A stretch of DNA of 47,059 nucleotides from Pseudonocardia sp. TRM90224 (lineage in GTDB: Bacteria; Actinomycetota; Actinomycetes; Mycobacteriales; Pseudonocardiaceae). The stretch spans positions 1 to 47,059 of the forward strand of contig NZ_JAJGSX010000055.1 in assembly GCF_021245725.1 (NCBI RefSeq). The letters run 5' to 3'. Of the stretch, positions 22,875-31,857 are shown piece after piece (the first letter of the stretch is position 1; the number at the start of each line of letters is the position of its first letter). Under the pieces are notes generated by a model. That model saw nothing but the letters and a program-made list of their open reading frames with translations, was not told the origin of the DNA and ran no database searches. The translations under genes and the position numbers were made by a program.

Positions 22875-24526
22875 AGGTCGTGATCTGCGGCGCCGGGATC
22901 GCCGGGCTGACGCTCGCGAACCGGGTTGCCGCCTCGGGTGGCGAGGTCGTCATCGTGGAGCGGGCCCACGGGCCGCGCACGCAGGGCTACATGATCGATT
23001 TCTTCGGCCCCGGCTACGACGCGCTGGAGCGGATGGGCCTCCTGCCCGCGATCAAAGAGGTGTCCTACCACGTGCAGGAGGCGGCGCTGCTCGACGAGAG
23101 CGGGCGCCGTCGAGCGGGTGTGTCGTACACGCAGCTCGCCGACGCGGTGCAGGGCCGGCTGCTCGACGTCATGCGCCCCGACCTCGAACGCGTCCTGCGC
23201 GAACACCTGCCACCCACCGTCGACCTGCGGTTCGGGACCGGACTGACCGCGATCGAGGATCGTCCCGACGGGGTGCGCGTCACGCTCTCCGACGGCGCGG
23301 TCCTCGACGCCGACCTGCTCGTCGGTGCCGACGGCGTGCACTCCACGGTCCGCTCGCTCGCTTTCGGACCGGAAGCGCACTACGTCCGGCAGCTCGGCTT
23401 CCACACCGCAGCGTTCACGTTCGCCGACCCCGAGGTGCACGAGGCCGTCCGCGGCCGGTTCGGCCTCACCGACACCATCGGCCGGCAGATGGGGTTCTAC
23501 GGACTCCGGGACGGCGGGGTCACGTCCTTCAGGGTCGCGGCATTCGCGGTGCACCGCACCTCCGAGCCCGCGCTCCCGGACGACCCGCGCGCCGCGATCC
23601 GCGACATCTACGGCTCGCTGGGCTGGCTGGTGCCGCGGGCGCTCGACCGCTGCCCGCCCGCGTCGGAGATCTTCTACGACCAGGTCGCGCAGGTCGTGAT
23701 GCCCGGCTGGCACCGAGGCCGGGTGGTGCTCCTCGGCGACGCCGCCTACGCCGTCTCGCTGATCGCGGGGCAAGGGGCGTCGCTGGCCATTGGCGGCGCC
23801 TTCGTGCTGGCCGAGCAGCTGGCGCGGGCCGGATCGGTCGCGGAGGCACTGGAGCGGTACGAGCAGATCTGGCGGCCGGTCGCCGAGGACAAGCAGCGGG
23901 TCGGGCGCGCCGGCGCGCGCTGGTTCCTGCCCGCAACCCAGCGCCAGCTCGTGGTCCGACGGGCCGGCCTGGCGCTCGCGCGGCTGCCGGGCGGCAGTCG
24001 CGTGATGGCCCGGAGCATCACCGGCAAACCCACCACCGCGATCGGGCAACGCCGCAGCTCCCGGCCGTCGCCCCTGCTGCGGCTGCTCTTCCGGCTGCCG
24101 GCGCGGCTCTACGCGGCGGACCTCGGCCGGCTGCTCGGCAACCGCTTCCTGTGCCTCACCCACGTGGGCCGGCGCAGCGGCCGGCGCTACCGGACCGTCC
24201 TCGAAGTGATCGGCGCCGACCCCGCGAGCGGCGAGATGATGGTCATCGCCGGGCTCGGCCCGTCGTCCGACTGGTACCGCAATGTCCAGGCCGGCCCGGC
24301 CGTCGAGGTCAGCGTCGGCAGCCGCCGATTTGCGCCCACCCATCGCACGCTCGACGAGGCGGAGGCCGTCGCCGTGCTGGCCGGCTACGAGCGTCGCAAC
24401 CGGTGGCTCACACCCGTCCTGCGGCCGGTCCTCAGCAGGTTGCTGGGCTGGCGGTACGACGGCAGCGCCGCGGCGCGGCGACGGATGGCCGGCCAGCTGC
24501 CCGTGGTCGCCCTGCGCCCGCGATAG
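22871..24526 (+). CDS. Fusion of an FAD-dependent monooxygenase and a Ddn-like F420 reductase
   Basis: This 551-residue protein has an N-terminal PHBH-type FAD monooxygenase (about 1-385) with GAGIAG (7-12), LLVGADGVHSTVR and VVLLGDAAYAVSLIAGQGAS. Residues about 395-551 form a Ddn-type deazaflavin-dependent reductase domain (RFLCLTHVGRRSGRRYRT, GLGPSSDWYRNVQAGPAVEV). The first half would hydroxylate a substrate with NAD(P)H and O2; the second would reduce a quinone, enone or nitro group with F420H2. One chain could couple the two steps. The reading frame is continuous across the junction near residue 390. The operon partner is the TetR regulator upstream. Confidence 0.88.
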   Translation: MKVVICGAGIAGLTLANRVAASGGEVVIVERAHGPRTQGYMIDFFGPGYDALERMGLLPAIKEVSYHVQEAALLDESGRRRAGVSYTQLADAVQGRLLDVMRPDLERVLREHLPPTVDLRFGTGLTAIEDRPDGVRVTLSDGAVLDADLLVGADGVHSTVRSLAFGPEAHYVRQLGFHTAAFTFADPEVHEAVRGRFGLTDTIGRQMGFYGLRDGGVTSFRVAAFAVHRTSEPALPDDPRAAIRDIYGSLGWLVPRALDRCPPASEIFYDQVAQVVMPGWHRGRVVLLGDAAYAVSLIAGQGASLAIGGAFVLAEQLARAGSVAEALERYEQIWRPVAEDKQRVGRAGARWFLPATQRQLVVRRAGLALARLPGGSRVMARSITGKPTTAIGQRRSSRPSPLLRLLFRLPARLYAADLGRLLGNRFLCLTHVGRRSGRRYRTVLEVIGADPASGEMMVIAGLGPSSDWYRNVQAGPAVEVSVGSRRFAPTHRTLDEAEAVAVLAGYERRNRWLTPVLRPVLSRLLGWRYDGSAAARRRMAGQLPVVALRPR

Positions 24527-24537
24527 CCGCCTCCCGC

Positions 24538-25197
24538 TCAAGGGGTGCCGACGCGCTCCGGGTCGGGTGCGGCCCACACGCGGTTCGAGCGTGGAGTGTC
24601 GATCCGGTAGTCGGTGATCCGGGCGTCGAACAGCCGTCTGCCCAGGTCGGCGGCGTGCTCCAGCGGCCGGGCCGGGTCGGCGGCCACCTCACCCCGGCTG
24701 TTGCCGATGCCGACGGCCACCCCGACGAGCTCCTGGTGCAGGTAGCGCGTCAGCTCCTGGAACTGGGCGATCACCCCGAGCGTGGCGCCGCGGTAGCTCT
24801 CCTCGCAGGCGATCGTCACCGCCACCCGCTTGCCCATGAGCCCGGCCGCAACACCGTCGCCGTCGGTGGCGCTGCCCGAGGTGTAGCAGAACATCCGGTC
24901 GAAGAACGTCTTCAACGCACCCGACATCCCGTACCAGTACAGCGGTGTCGCGATGATCAACCCGTCGGCAGGGACGACCTGGTCGAGCAGCAGGCGCTCG
25001 TACCCGTCCCCGATCGTGCACGCCCCGTCGACGGCCCGGCAGGTGCGGCAGTCGCGCAGCAGGCCCTGCACGTGATCCGACAGGTACGCGAACTCGACGC
25101 GGTGGCCCGCCTCCCGCGCGCCGTCCGCGGCGGCCTGCGCCATCAGTGCGGAGTTGCCGTTGCGTCGTGGGCTGGAGCTCAGTACGAGGACGTTCAT
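24538..25197 (-). CDS. Flavodoxin-like NADPH-dependent FMN reductase / NAD(P)H oxidoreductase
   Basis: This 219-residue protein has the flavodoxin-like FMN-binding start VLVLSSSPRRNGNSALM and the second phosphate/ring motif ATPLYWYGMSGALKTFFDRM. A Cys cluster DCRTCRAVDGACTIGD at about 49-64 is typical of the iron-sulphur flavoprotein-like/FMN reductase branch, although too few Cys for a full 4Fe-4S site are obvious. It would reduce flavin or quinones with NAD(P)H. It converges on the FAD/F420 fusion gene with 11 bp between stops. Start ATG at 25197. Confidence 0.88.
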   Translation of the reverse strand: MNVLVLSSSPRRNGNSALMAQAAADGAREAGHRVEFAYLSDHVQGLLRDCRTCRAVDGACTIGDGYERLLLDQVVPADGLIIATPLYWYGMSGALKTFFDRMFCYTSGSATDGDGVAAGLMGKRVAVTIACEESYRGATLGVIAQFQELTRYLHQELVGVAVGIGNSRGEVAADPARPLEHAADLGRRLFDARITDYRIDTPRSNRVWAAPDPERVGTP

Positions 25198-25258
25198 GAT
25201 CCGCTCACTCTCGCCCGGCGGCGCCGATCCCGGAAGACGGCACTTCCCGGTAACCGGG

Positions 25259-26023
25259 TTACCGGCGAGGAACCGGGTAGCGGCGCGGCGGGGTGTGGAT
25301 GTCGAAATGCAGCGACGGCTGGGCGAGCACGGAGTGCGGGACGGAATCGGCGTCGACCAGCCCGAGCTGCTCGAACAGCGCGAACCGCGCCGAGCGGGCC
25401 GCGAGCAGCCGGGGCGTCATCGGCGGGTGCCAGATGCTGTACTCCCCGACGCCACCGCTGCGGCGCCCGTACCAGCCCGACGTGGGGTGCGTGAGGAACT
25501 CCATCCATTCGTCCCGGCTGGTGAACCCGTCGAGCCGGTCGGACTCGGAACCGGTCTCGACGGCCTCGCACGCGCTCGTGGACGACCGGTCGGTAGCGGT
25601 CAACCGCCACCGGCCGGCGTCGGCGGCCCACTCGCCGTCGATCTCGATGCGGGTGCGCCGCCACGGCATGCCCCACACCAGCCTCGGCAGCCCCACCAGC
25701 ACGTGGTCGAGGCTGGTCGCGAAGAACCACACGCCCGCCCGGCCGTGCGCGGTGACGTAGGCCCGGTAGTTGATCTGCCCGCACGAGATCGCCACGGGCG
25801 GGCAGAACCGGAAGTGGAAGTCGCGGTCGACGAACGCGACCGCCGACACCAGCGCGCCCGGCCGCCCGTCGTCGAAGACCACCTCACGTGGCGCGAACCC
25901 GGCCGGCAGCAGCGCCGCCAATGCTGCCGTCTCGACCCGGTAGGTGACGATCGCGAAGTGGTCGAGCTCCGTCTCGGCGTGGAACCAGCGGCGCGGCGGC
26001 CGCTGGGTACCGACGAACGTCAC
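25259..26023 (-). CDS. DUF2071 family protein (acetoacetate decarboxylase-like fold)
   Basis: This 254-residue protein has the DUF2071/YqjF pattern: HFAIVTYRVETAALAALLPA, GFAPREVVFDDGRPGALVSA then VAFVDRDFHF, NYRAYVTAHGRAGVWFFATS, LDHVLVGLPRLVWGMPW and YSIWHPPMTPRLLAARSARF. The family has an acetoacetate-decarboxylase-like fold and no established reaction. It lies between the FMN reductase (61 bp away) and the SDR gene (39 bp) on the same strand, so the three could form one transcript. The ATG at 26023 has no strong ribosome-binding site. Confidence 0.83.
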   Translation of the reverse strand: MTFVGTQRPPRRWFHAETELDHFAIVTYRVETAALAALLPAGFAPREVVFDDGRPGALVSAVAFVDRDFHFRFCPPVAISCGQINYRAYVTAHGRAGVWFFATSLDHVLVGLPRLVWGMPWRRTRIEIDGEWAADAGRWRLTATDRSSTSACEAVETGSESDRLDGFTSRDEWMEFLTHPTSGWYGRRSGGVGEYSIWHPPMTPRLLAARSARFALFEQLGLVDADSVPHSVLAQPSLHFDIHTPPRRYPVPRR

Positions 26024-26062
26024 CCCACGAAGCTAGCCGATCTGCGAGCCGGGAGTCGCACC

Positions 26063-26785
26063 TCAGCGGGTGGTGTGCGCGCCACCGTTGACGGCGAGGA
26101 CCTGCCCGGTGATCTGCCGGGCCGTCGGACCTGCCAGGAACGCGACCGCACCGGCGATGTCGTCGGGCCGGCCGGCGCGGCCGGTAAGGGTCGATTCGAC
26201 GAGCGTCTGCCGCCGGCTCTCAGCGAGTTTGTCGCGGAAGAACTCGGTGGCGGCGATGTACCCGGGTGCGACGGTGTTGACGGTGATGTCGTGCGGGCCG
26301 AGGCTGCCGGCGAGGTCGACCGTCCAGGACGCGAGGCCGGCCTTCGCCGCGCCGTACGCGCCGGCGCCCTGGTCCGCCGCGATCGACCCGATGTTGATCA
26401 CTGCGCCGCCCGGGGCGAGCCGGTCCCGCAGCGCGGTGGTGACCAGTACCGCCGAGACCAGGTTCCCGTCGAGGTTGGCCCGCCAGGCGGCGGCCGTCTC
26501 GGCGAGCGTCGTGGGCGCGGCTCGGTCGAAGTCGGTGTTGCCACCGGCATTGTTGACCAGCACGTCGACCTCCGCCGGCAGCTGGTCCACCGCGGCGAGC
26601 ACCTGGTCGGGATCCGTCGCGTCGAACGCGACGCCGCGGGCCGGCTCGCCGAGCTCGGCCACCGCGTCGGCGAGCACCTCCTGCCGGCGACCGGTGAGGA
26701 TCACCCGGTCCCCGGCGGCGTGGAAGGCCTCGGCCGCGGCGCGGCCGATGCCGGTGGCCGCGCCGGTGATGACGACGGTGCGCAT
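26063..26785 (-). CDS. Short-chain dehydrogenase/reductase (SDR)
   Basis: This 240-residue classical SDR has the cofactor motif GAATGIG (8-14), NNAG, the catalytic Ser in INIGSIAADQ and the YGAAK catalytic Tyr/Lys, and ends with GQVLAVNGGAHTTR. Arg residues after the first strand (TGRRQ) suggest NADP(H). It would oxidise or reduce an alcohol/ketone; the substrate is unknown. GAGAGG lies 10 bases before the ATG. It is divergent from the MarR-family gene at 26851 across an operator that covers the shared promoter region, so it is the probable target of that regulator. Confidence 0.93.
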   Translation of the reverse strand: MRTVVITGAATGIGRAAAEAFHAAGDRVILTGRRQEVLADAVAELGEPARGVAFDATDPDQVLAAVDQLPAEVDVLVNNAGGNTDFDRAAPTTLAETAAAWRANLDGNLVSAVLVTTALRDRLAPGGAVINIGSIAADQGAGAYGAAKAGLASWTVDLAGSLGPHDITVNTVAPGYIAATEFFRDKLAESRRQTLVESTLTGRAGRPDDIAGAVAFLAGPTARQITGQVLAVNGGAHTTR

Positions 26786-26805
26786 ATATCGTGTCCTCTC
26801 GATTG

Positions 26806-26834
26806 ACTTCAGATCTAAAGTTTAGACCTAAAGT
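26806..26834. promoter_or_regulatory. MarR-type operator between the SDR and marR genes
   Basis: ACTTCAGATCTAAA, a central g, then TTTAGACCTAAAGT: 12 of 14 positions are symmetric. It is the only AT-rich patch in the region and sits between the divergent starts at 26785 and 26851. The layout is that of a self-regulating MarR site. Confidence 0.8.
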
Positions 26835-26850
26835 CGGACGGAGGCGACCC

Positions 26851-27417
26851 GTGGTGGATGGCTCGAAGGCGCACACGCCCATCGAGGCGGACGAGATCAC
26901 CTCGGCGTGGGCGCGTGAGCGTCCGGGAATGCCCGTCGACGCCATGGCGACAGTGACCCGCGTCTGGCAGCTGGCGAAGGTCTTCGGCGACCAGCGCCGC
27001 CGGATCATCGCTGCCGGCGGCGCCGACCAGGCAACACTCGACCTGCTATCGGTGCTGCGCCGGGCCGGCCCGCCCTACGAGCTCGCACCCGGCGACATCG
27101 CGCGACGGGCGATGGTGACCGCCGGCGCGATCTCGCAGCGGCTGACGAGGGCCGAGCAAGCCGGTCTGGTCGAACGCGACCGCATCCCGGGGGCGCGGCA
27201 CGGGGTCGTGCGCCTGCTCCCGGCCGGCCACGATCTCGTGGATCGGCTGGTGGGCAGCATCGCCGAGCTCGACGCCACCCTTCTCGCGGCGCTCGACCCC
27301 AGCCAGCGCGACACGCTCGACCAGCTGTTGCGCGTGCTGCTCGCCGACGCCGAGCACAGGTTCGGCCCGCAGCCGGTCACCCAGGTCGGCGCCGAACCGG
27401 CGCACCGATCGGGCTGA
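26851..27417 (+). CDS. MarR-family transcriptional regulator
   Basis: This 188-residue protein has a MarR winged helix: ATLDLLSVLRRAGPPYELAP, GDIARRAMVTAGAISQRLTR (recognition helix) and the wing VERDRIPGARHGVVRLLPAG. The GTG at 26851 follows GGAGG by 7 bases and lies just after the operator at 26806-26834; longer in-frame starts would translate the operator itself. It probably represses itself and the divergent SDR gene, released by a small phenolic or lipophilic ligand as is usual for the family. Confidence 0.9.
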   Translation: MVDGSKAHTPIEADEITSAWARERPGMPVDAMATVTRVWQLAKVFGDQRRRIIAAGGADQATLDLLSVLRRAGPPYELAPGDIARRAMVTAGAISQRLTRAEQAGLVERDRIPGARHGVVRLLPAGHDLVDRLVGSIAELDATLLAALDPSQRDTLDQLLRVLLADAEHRFGPQPVTQVGAEPAHRSG

Positions 27418-27424
27418 ACGCACC

Positions 27425-28729
27425 TCAGCCCGCCGGCGCCACCTGCTGGGTGTGCACGATCACGTCGAACCACTGCGCCGCCGTTCCGCCGTCGGTGGTC
27501 GACCCCGGCCCGTTCGGGCCGCGGGTGGTGATCGGCGCGTCGAGCCACTCGCGAACCACCTGCGGAGCAGCAGCGCGCAGGTCCAGCACGAACCTCTCGT
27601 GCCCCACGAGGCCGAACGGGTGCTCGAACCAGCCCTCGGTGGCGGCCGGCAAAGCGACGGTCTGCCCACCGCCGCCTACGCTGCCGTGGTCGAACGTGAA
27701 GCCGATCGACAGGTAGCGCGCACCCAGACGTTCGCGCAGGTGGGAGCCGACGCTCCGGAAGTGGATCTCCCCATCGGGCGAGCTGATGCGCAGCGTGGAC
27801 GCGCTTGCGGTGTGCGGGCTCGCCGCCCAGTACGCGATCTTGTGGCCGGTCCGCGCCCGCCACCACTCCAGGTTCTCGGCCGCCCGCGCGTCGCGGAACG
27901 CGTGGCTCTCGCTCTCCGGGAGGCGGAAGTGCTCGTAGAACGAGACGATCTGGCGGGCGGTGTGCTCGGCGAGCGCGTACCCGTCGTCACCGGTCGCGTG
28001 CAGGAGCCCGCTGACCAGGTCGTGCAGCTCACGCGCGTGGCGCGCGTACGGCTCCTTGTCCGGCAACGCCATGAAGGCCTGGATGTGCTCGAAGATGTTC
28101 GCCGACGCCGGGCGCAGGATCCGCACCTGCTCGCGCAGCTCGGCGAGCCGGTCCGGTGCGGCCGCCGCGACGTAGGCGTCGATCGCGTCGTAGGCGCCCT
28201 GCCCGGTCAGGTAGTACTCGACGCCGACGAACCGCACCTTGTCGGTCCGGCCGGCGTTGAAGTCGCGCAGCCACCGCAGCACGTCGGCCACCTCGCGCGA
28301 CTGCCACTGCGGGCTCATCGTCGCCACCAGCTCGTCCGCGTCACCGACGCCGCCGGTGACGTACTCGTCGATCCGACGCCCCGTCGTCCAGTCGTCCTCC
28401 CACGCGACCGACCGGAAGCCCAGCTGCTCCACCAGCACCCGCAACGCGCGGTGCTTGAGCGTCAGCTCGTCGGCCGCGCCGTGCACCGACTCCCCGAGCC
28501 CGACGACCGCAGCCCCACCGACCGCAGCCCCACCGACGGCGACCTTCAGCGGAGGGCCGAGGTCGTCGAGCGGGGCACCGGGATCGGCGGTCACCAGCGG
28601 CGCCGCGGTGGCGTCGGCCCACTCGGGCACCGACGCGGCACCCGCCGCTCCCCTGCATCCCGCCAGCACGACCACTGCCGCAGCTGCCACAACCGCCGCC
28701 GAACGCCTTCCCCACATGCTCGTTTCCAT
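27425..28729 (-). CDS. Erythromycin esterase-like lipoprotein
   Basis: This 434-residue protein has the erythromycin esterase fold motifs: VVGLGESVHGAADELTLKHR (catalytic Glu/His region), FRSVAWEDDWTTGRRIDEYV, VRFVGVEYYLTG and HKIAYWAASPHTA. A signal peptide with lipobox VLAGC places it outside the membrane, anchored by lipid. Macrolide esterases are cytoplasmic, so an exported member more likely has another succinoglycan/ester substrate; this is inference. The start at 28729 (METSMWGRRS) is chosen; the ATG at 28717 is equally possible. It converges on the MarR gene with 7 bp between stops. Confidence 0.83.
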   Translation of the reverse strand: METSMWGRRSAAVVAAAAVVVLAGCRGAAGAASVPEWADATAAPLVTADPGAPLDDLGPPLKVAVGGAAVGGAAVVGLGESVHGAADELTLKHRALRVLVEQLGFRSVAWEDDWTTGRRIDEYVTGGVGDADELVATMSPQWQSREVADVLRWLRDFNAGRTDKVRFVGVEYYLTGQGAYDAIDAYVAAAAPDRLAELREQVRILRPASANIFEHIQAFMALPDKEPYARHARELHDLVSGLLHATGDDGYALAEHTARQIVSFYEHFRLPESESHAFRDARAAENLEWWRARTGHKIAYWAASPHTASASTLRISSPDGEIHFRSVGSHLRERLGARYLSIGFTFDHGSVGGGGQTVALPAATEGWFEHPFGLVGHERFVLDLRAAAPQVVREWLDAPITTRGPNGPGSTTDGGTAAQWFDVIVHTQQVAPAG

Positions 28730-28906
28730 GCCAGCAGGGTCGTGCGCGGGTTCTCCACAGGCATCTGCTCGCGGGCGACACCCCACCTACTCCCCCGGGA
28801 CGACGTCACGGCGACCGAGATCACTGATCCACCCTGCGGGCAGGGCCCCGGATGGCATGATCCGGCGTGGAGTTCACGGTCGCGGTCCTGGGGGAAGGCT
28901 GAATTC

Positions 28907-29731
28907 ATGACAGGTGCGCCAGGATGGTCGTCCCGCGACATCGACTACACGAAGCCGAGCGTTGCCCGCGTCTACGACTACTACCTCGGCGGCTCGCACA
29001 ACTTCGAGTCCGACCGGCTCTTCGGCGAGCAGGCCCTGAAGGCCATGCCGCACCTCCCGACCATCCTGCGGGACAACCGCGCGTTCTTGCGCCGGGTCGT
29101 GCGACACCTGACGGCCGCCGGCGTCGACCAGTTCCTCGACCTCGGCTCGGGCATCCCGACCGTTGGCAACGTCCACGAGGTCGCGCAAGAGGTGAACCCG
29201 CAGGCCCGGATCGTCTACGTCGACCACGACCCGGTCGCCATCGCGCACAGCCACTCGCTGCTCGACGGCAACGGCCGCGCCACGGCGATCTCGGCCGACA
29301 TCCGCAACCCGCGGCAGGTTGTCGCCGACGCCGTCGCGACCGGGCTGCTCGACCTGGACCGTCCGGTTGCCGTCCTGCTCATCGCCGTCCTGCACTTCGT
29401 GCACGACCACGACGACCCGGCCGGGATCATCGCCGGCTACGTGGACCGGGTCGCGCCGGGCAGCCATGTCGCGATCAGCCACGCACGCGCCGACGGGCAG
29501 GCCGCGCTGCGGGACGCCGCGAAGGTCTACGACCAGGACACCTCGCCGAACTCGATGCGGCTGCGCACGGCGGCGGAGGTTCAGGAACTCTTCGGCGACC
29601 TCACGATGGTCCCGCCCGGCGTCGTCCTGCTCCCCCGATGGCACCCCGAACAGGGCGACGATCCCGACGAGAAGGCCGCGGACGTGCCTGACGACTACCC
29701 CGGCCTCGCCGGCCTCGCACGCCGTGACTGA
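28907..29731 (+). CDS. DUF574 SAM-dependent methyltransferase-like protein
   Basis: This 274-residue protein is a DUF574 (Methyltransf_19) member of the type abundant in actinomycetes: IDYTKPSVARVYDYYLGGSH then NFESDR at the start, QFLDLGSGIPTVGNVHEVAQ (SAM-binding loop), IVYVDHDPVAIAH and LIAVLHFVHDHDDP. Targets are unknown. GGGGGAAGG precedes the ATG by 9 bases. It ends 6 bp before the diguanylate cyclase gene, so the two are one operon. Confidence 0.9.
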   Translation: MTGAPGWSSRDIDYTKPSVARVYDYYLGGSHNFESDRLFGEQALKAMPHLPTILRDNRAFLRRVVRHLTAAGVDQFLDLGSGIPTVGNVHEVAQEVNPQARIVYVDHDPVAIAHSHSLLDGNGRATAISADIRNPRQVVADAVATGLLDLDRPVAVLLIAVLHFVHDHDDPAGIIAGYVDRVAPGSHVAISHARADGQAALRDAAKVYDQDTSPNSMRLRTAAEVQELFGDLTMVPPGVVLLPRWHPEQGDDPDEKAADVPDDYPGLAGLARRD

Positions 29732-29737
29732 GCGCCC

Positions 29738-31849
29738 ATGACCCGTCCGGAGGACCTGGCGGCGCAGTGGCGGCGAGCGGTCGCCCACACGAGCCTGGTC
29801 TCGATGGACCGCAAGTCGATGCTGTGGTTCCTGACCGGGCTGTCCCGCGAGCTCGTCGACGCGGCCGTCACCGGCGACCGGGCGTCGGCCGTCGGCAGGT
29901 CGGTCGGCATGCGGCTGGTCGAAGCCCACTTCACCGAGCCCGACGCGCTCGAGAAGTCGTTGTCGCTGCTGGGTGAGCGGCTGCAGGCGGCCGTGCCGGA
30001 CGGGGTGGACGCAACCAAGCGGGTCGCAGGCATGCTCGCCGGGATCGCGGCCGGGTACGCCCGCGCGCTGCAGTCCCTCACCCGCCGCGAGCAGCAGCAG
30101 ATCGCCGCCGCGGCGTTCACGGCGCGCAGCGAGGCGGAGGCACGCTTCCGATCGGTCTTCGACGTCGCGGTCATCGGGATCGCCGTGTCCCGGCTCGACG
30201 GCGAGATCCTCCAGGTCAACAAGGCGTTGGCGGAGATGCTGGGCTACGTCCCGCCCGAGATCGAGGGCCGGCAGTTCTGGGAGTTCACCCATCCCAGCGA
30301 CCCCCCGCACGCCTGGGAGCAGGTCAAGCAGCTGCTGGAAGGCGAGTTCGACCACGTGCGGATGGAGAAGCCGTACCGGCGCAAGGACGGGACGTCGATC
30401 CTGACGAACCTCGTGCTGTCGTTGATCCGCGACGAGCACGCGCGACCGCAGTACGTCGTGTCGTTGATGGAGAACATCACCGACCAGCGGCACATGCAGG
30501 ACCGGCTACGGCACCAGGCCCTGCACGACCCGCTCACCGATCTGCCCAACCGGACGTTGTTCTTCGAACGCCTCGACGCCGCGCTCGTCGGCGGCGGCCC
30601 GGAGCACGGGCCGGGAATCTGCTACCTGGATCTCGACGGCTTCAAGGCGATCAACGACACGCTCGGGCACGGCACGGGCGACGCGCTGCTGCGCACGCTC
30701 GCGCAACGGCTGCTCGCCCGCCTCGGCTCCGACGGCCACCTCGTCGCGCGCATGGGCGGCGACGAGTTCGTCGTGCTCGTCGAACGCAGCTCCGGGATCG
30801 AGCACCTGCAGGACGTCGCCCGTGCCGCGTTGGACGTCGTGCGCCGGCCCGTGCTGCTCGACGGCCACACGATCACCGTCACCGCGAGCATCGGCGTCGT
30901 GCAGTACTCCGAGGGCGGCACCGGCGCCGCGGAGCTGATGAAGGCCGCGGACACCACGATGTACTGGGCGAAGGCCGACGGGCAGGACCGGATCGCGCTG
31001 TTCGACCGCGGCCGCCACCAGCGTGACGTCACCCGTTTCGCGCTCAGCTCACGCATGCCGAAGGCGCTGGCGAACGGCGAGTTCTACGTCGAGTACCAGC
31101 CGCTCGTCCGGATGCGCGACCACAAGATGGTCGGCGTCGAGGCGCTCACCCGCTGGCGACTGCCCGACGGCCGCCGGCTCGGGCCCGCCGACTTCATCCC
31201 GCTCGCGGAACAGACCGGCCTGATCGTCCCGCTTGGCCGGGAGATCCTCACGACGGCGTGCCGGCAAGCCGTCGAGTGGGCGAACGCCGAGTCGCCGCTC
31301 CCGCTGGTGATGAGCGTCAACCTCGCCCAACGGCAGGTCCGGGAACCGACCTTCACCGAGGACCTCGAGACCATCCTCGACGAGACCGGGTGCCCGCCGC
31401 ACATGCTCGAGCTGGAGCTGACCGAGAGCGACCTGATGGGCACCGACCGGGACTCGCTCGACACGCTCCGGACCATCGCCGCGATGGGGGTCCGGATCGC
31501 CATCGACGACTTCGGCACCGGCTACTCCAACCTTGCCTACCTGCGTCACCTGCCCGTGCACACGCTCAAGCTCGCCGGCCCGTTCATCAGCGGTGGCCTC
31601 GACGGGAGCGCCGGGAACGGCGCAGATGCAACGGTCGACGTCGAGGTCGTGGCGTCGGTCGTCCAGCTCGCCCACGTGCTCGGCCTCTCCGTCACCGCCG
31701 AGTCGATCGAGACGCCGACGCAGCAGCAACGACTGCTCGCCCTCGGCTGCGACACCGGCCAGGGCTGGTTCTTTGCGCCGTCGCTCCCGCCGGCCCGGAT
31801 CCCGCAGCTGGCGGCGGCCCCGACCTGGCCGGCGGCCGCGGACGCATGA
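29738..31849 (+). CDS. PAS-GGDEF-EAL cyclic-di-GMP protein
   Basis: This 703-residue cytoplasmic protein has an N-terminal helical region (1-125), a PAS domain (about 130-255, FRSVFDVAVIGIAVSRLDGE), GGDEF (GGDEF at 340-344 intact) and EAL (EAL at 468-470, ELTESDL, IDDFGTGYSN, AESIET). The cyclase site is complete. In the EAL domain the LKID motif reads LKLA, losing the Asp, while the metal-binding E, N, E, DD and K are still present, so hydrolysis may be altered. The protein could make and degrade c-di-GMP under control of a PAS signal. Similar proteins occur in mycobacteria and streptomycetes. Confidence 0.93.
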   Translation: MTRPEDLAAQWRRAVAHTSLVSMDRKSMLWFLTGLSRELVDAAVTGDRASAVGRSVGMRLVEAHFTEPDALEKSLSLLGERLQAAVPDGVDATKRVAGMLAGIAAGYARALQSLTRREQQQIAAAAFTARSEAEARFRSVFDVAVIGIAVSRLDGEILQVNKALAEMLGYVPPEIEGRQFWEFTHPSDPPHAWEQVKQLLEGEFDHVRMEKPYRRKDGTSILTNLVLSLIRDEHARPQYVVSLMENITDQRHMQDRLRHQALHDPLTDLPNRTLFFERLDAALVGGGPEHGPGICYLDLDGFKAINDTLGHGTGDALLRTLAQRLLARLGSDGHLVARMGGDEFVVLVERSSGIEHLQDVARAALDVVRRPVLLDGHTITVTASIGVVQYSEGGTGAAELMKAADTTMYWAKADGQDRIALFDRGRHQRDVTRFALSSRMPKALANGEFYVEYQPLVRMRDHKMVGVEALTRWRLPDGRRLGPADFIPLAEQTGLIVPLGREILTTACRQAVEWANAESPLPLVMSVNLAQRQVREPTFTEDLETILDETGCPPHMLELELTESDLMGTDRDSLDTLRTIAAMGVRIAIDDFGTGYSNLAYLRHLPVHTLKLAGPFISGGLDGSAGNGADATVDVEVVASVVQLAHVLGLSVTAESIETPTQQQRLLALGCDTGQGWFFAPSLPPARIPQLAAAPTWPAAADA

Positions 31850-31857
31850 ACCCGGGT

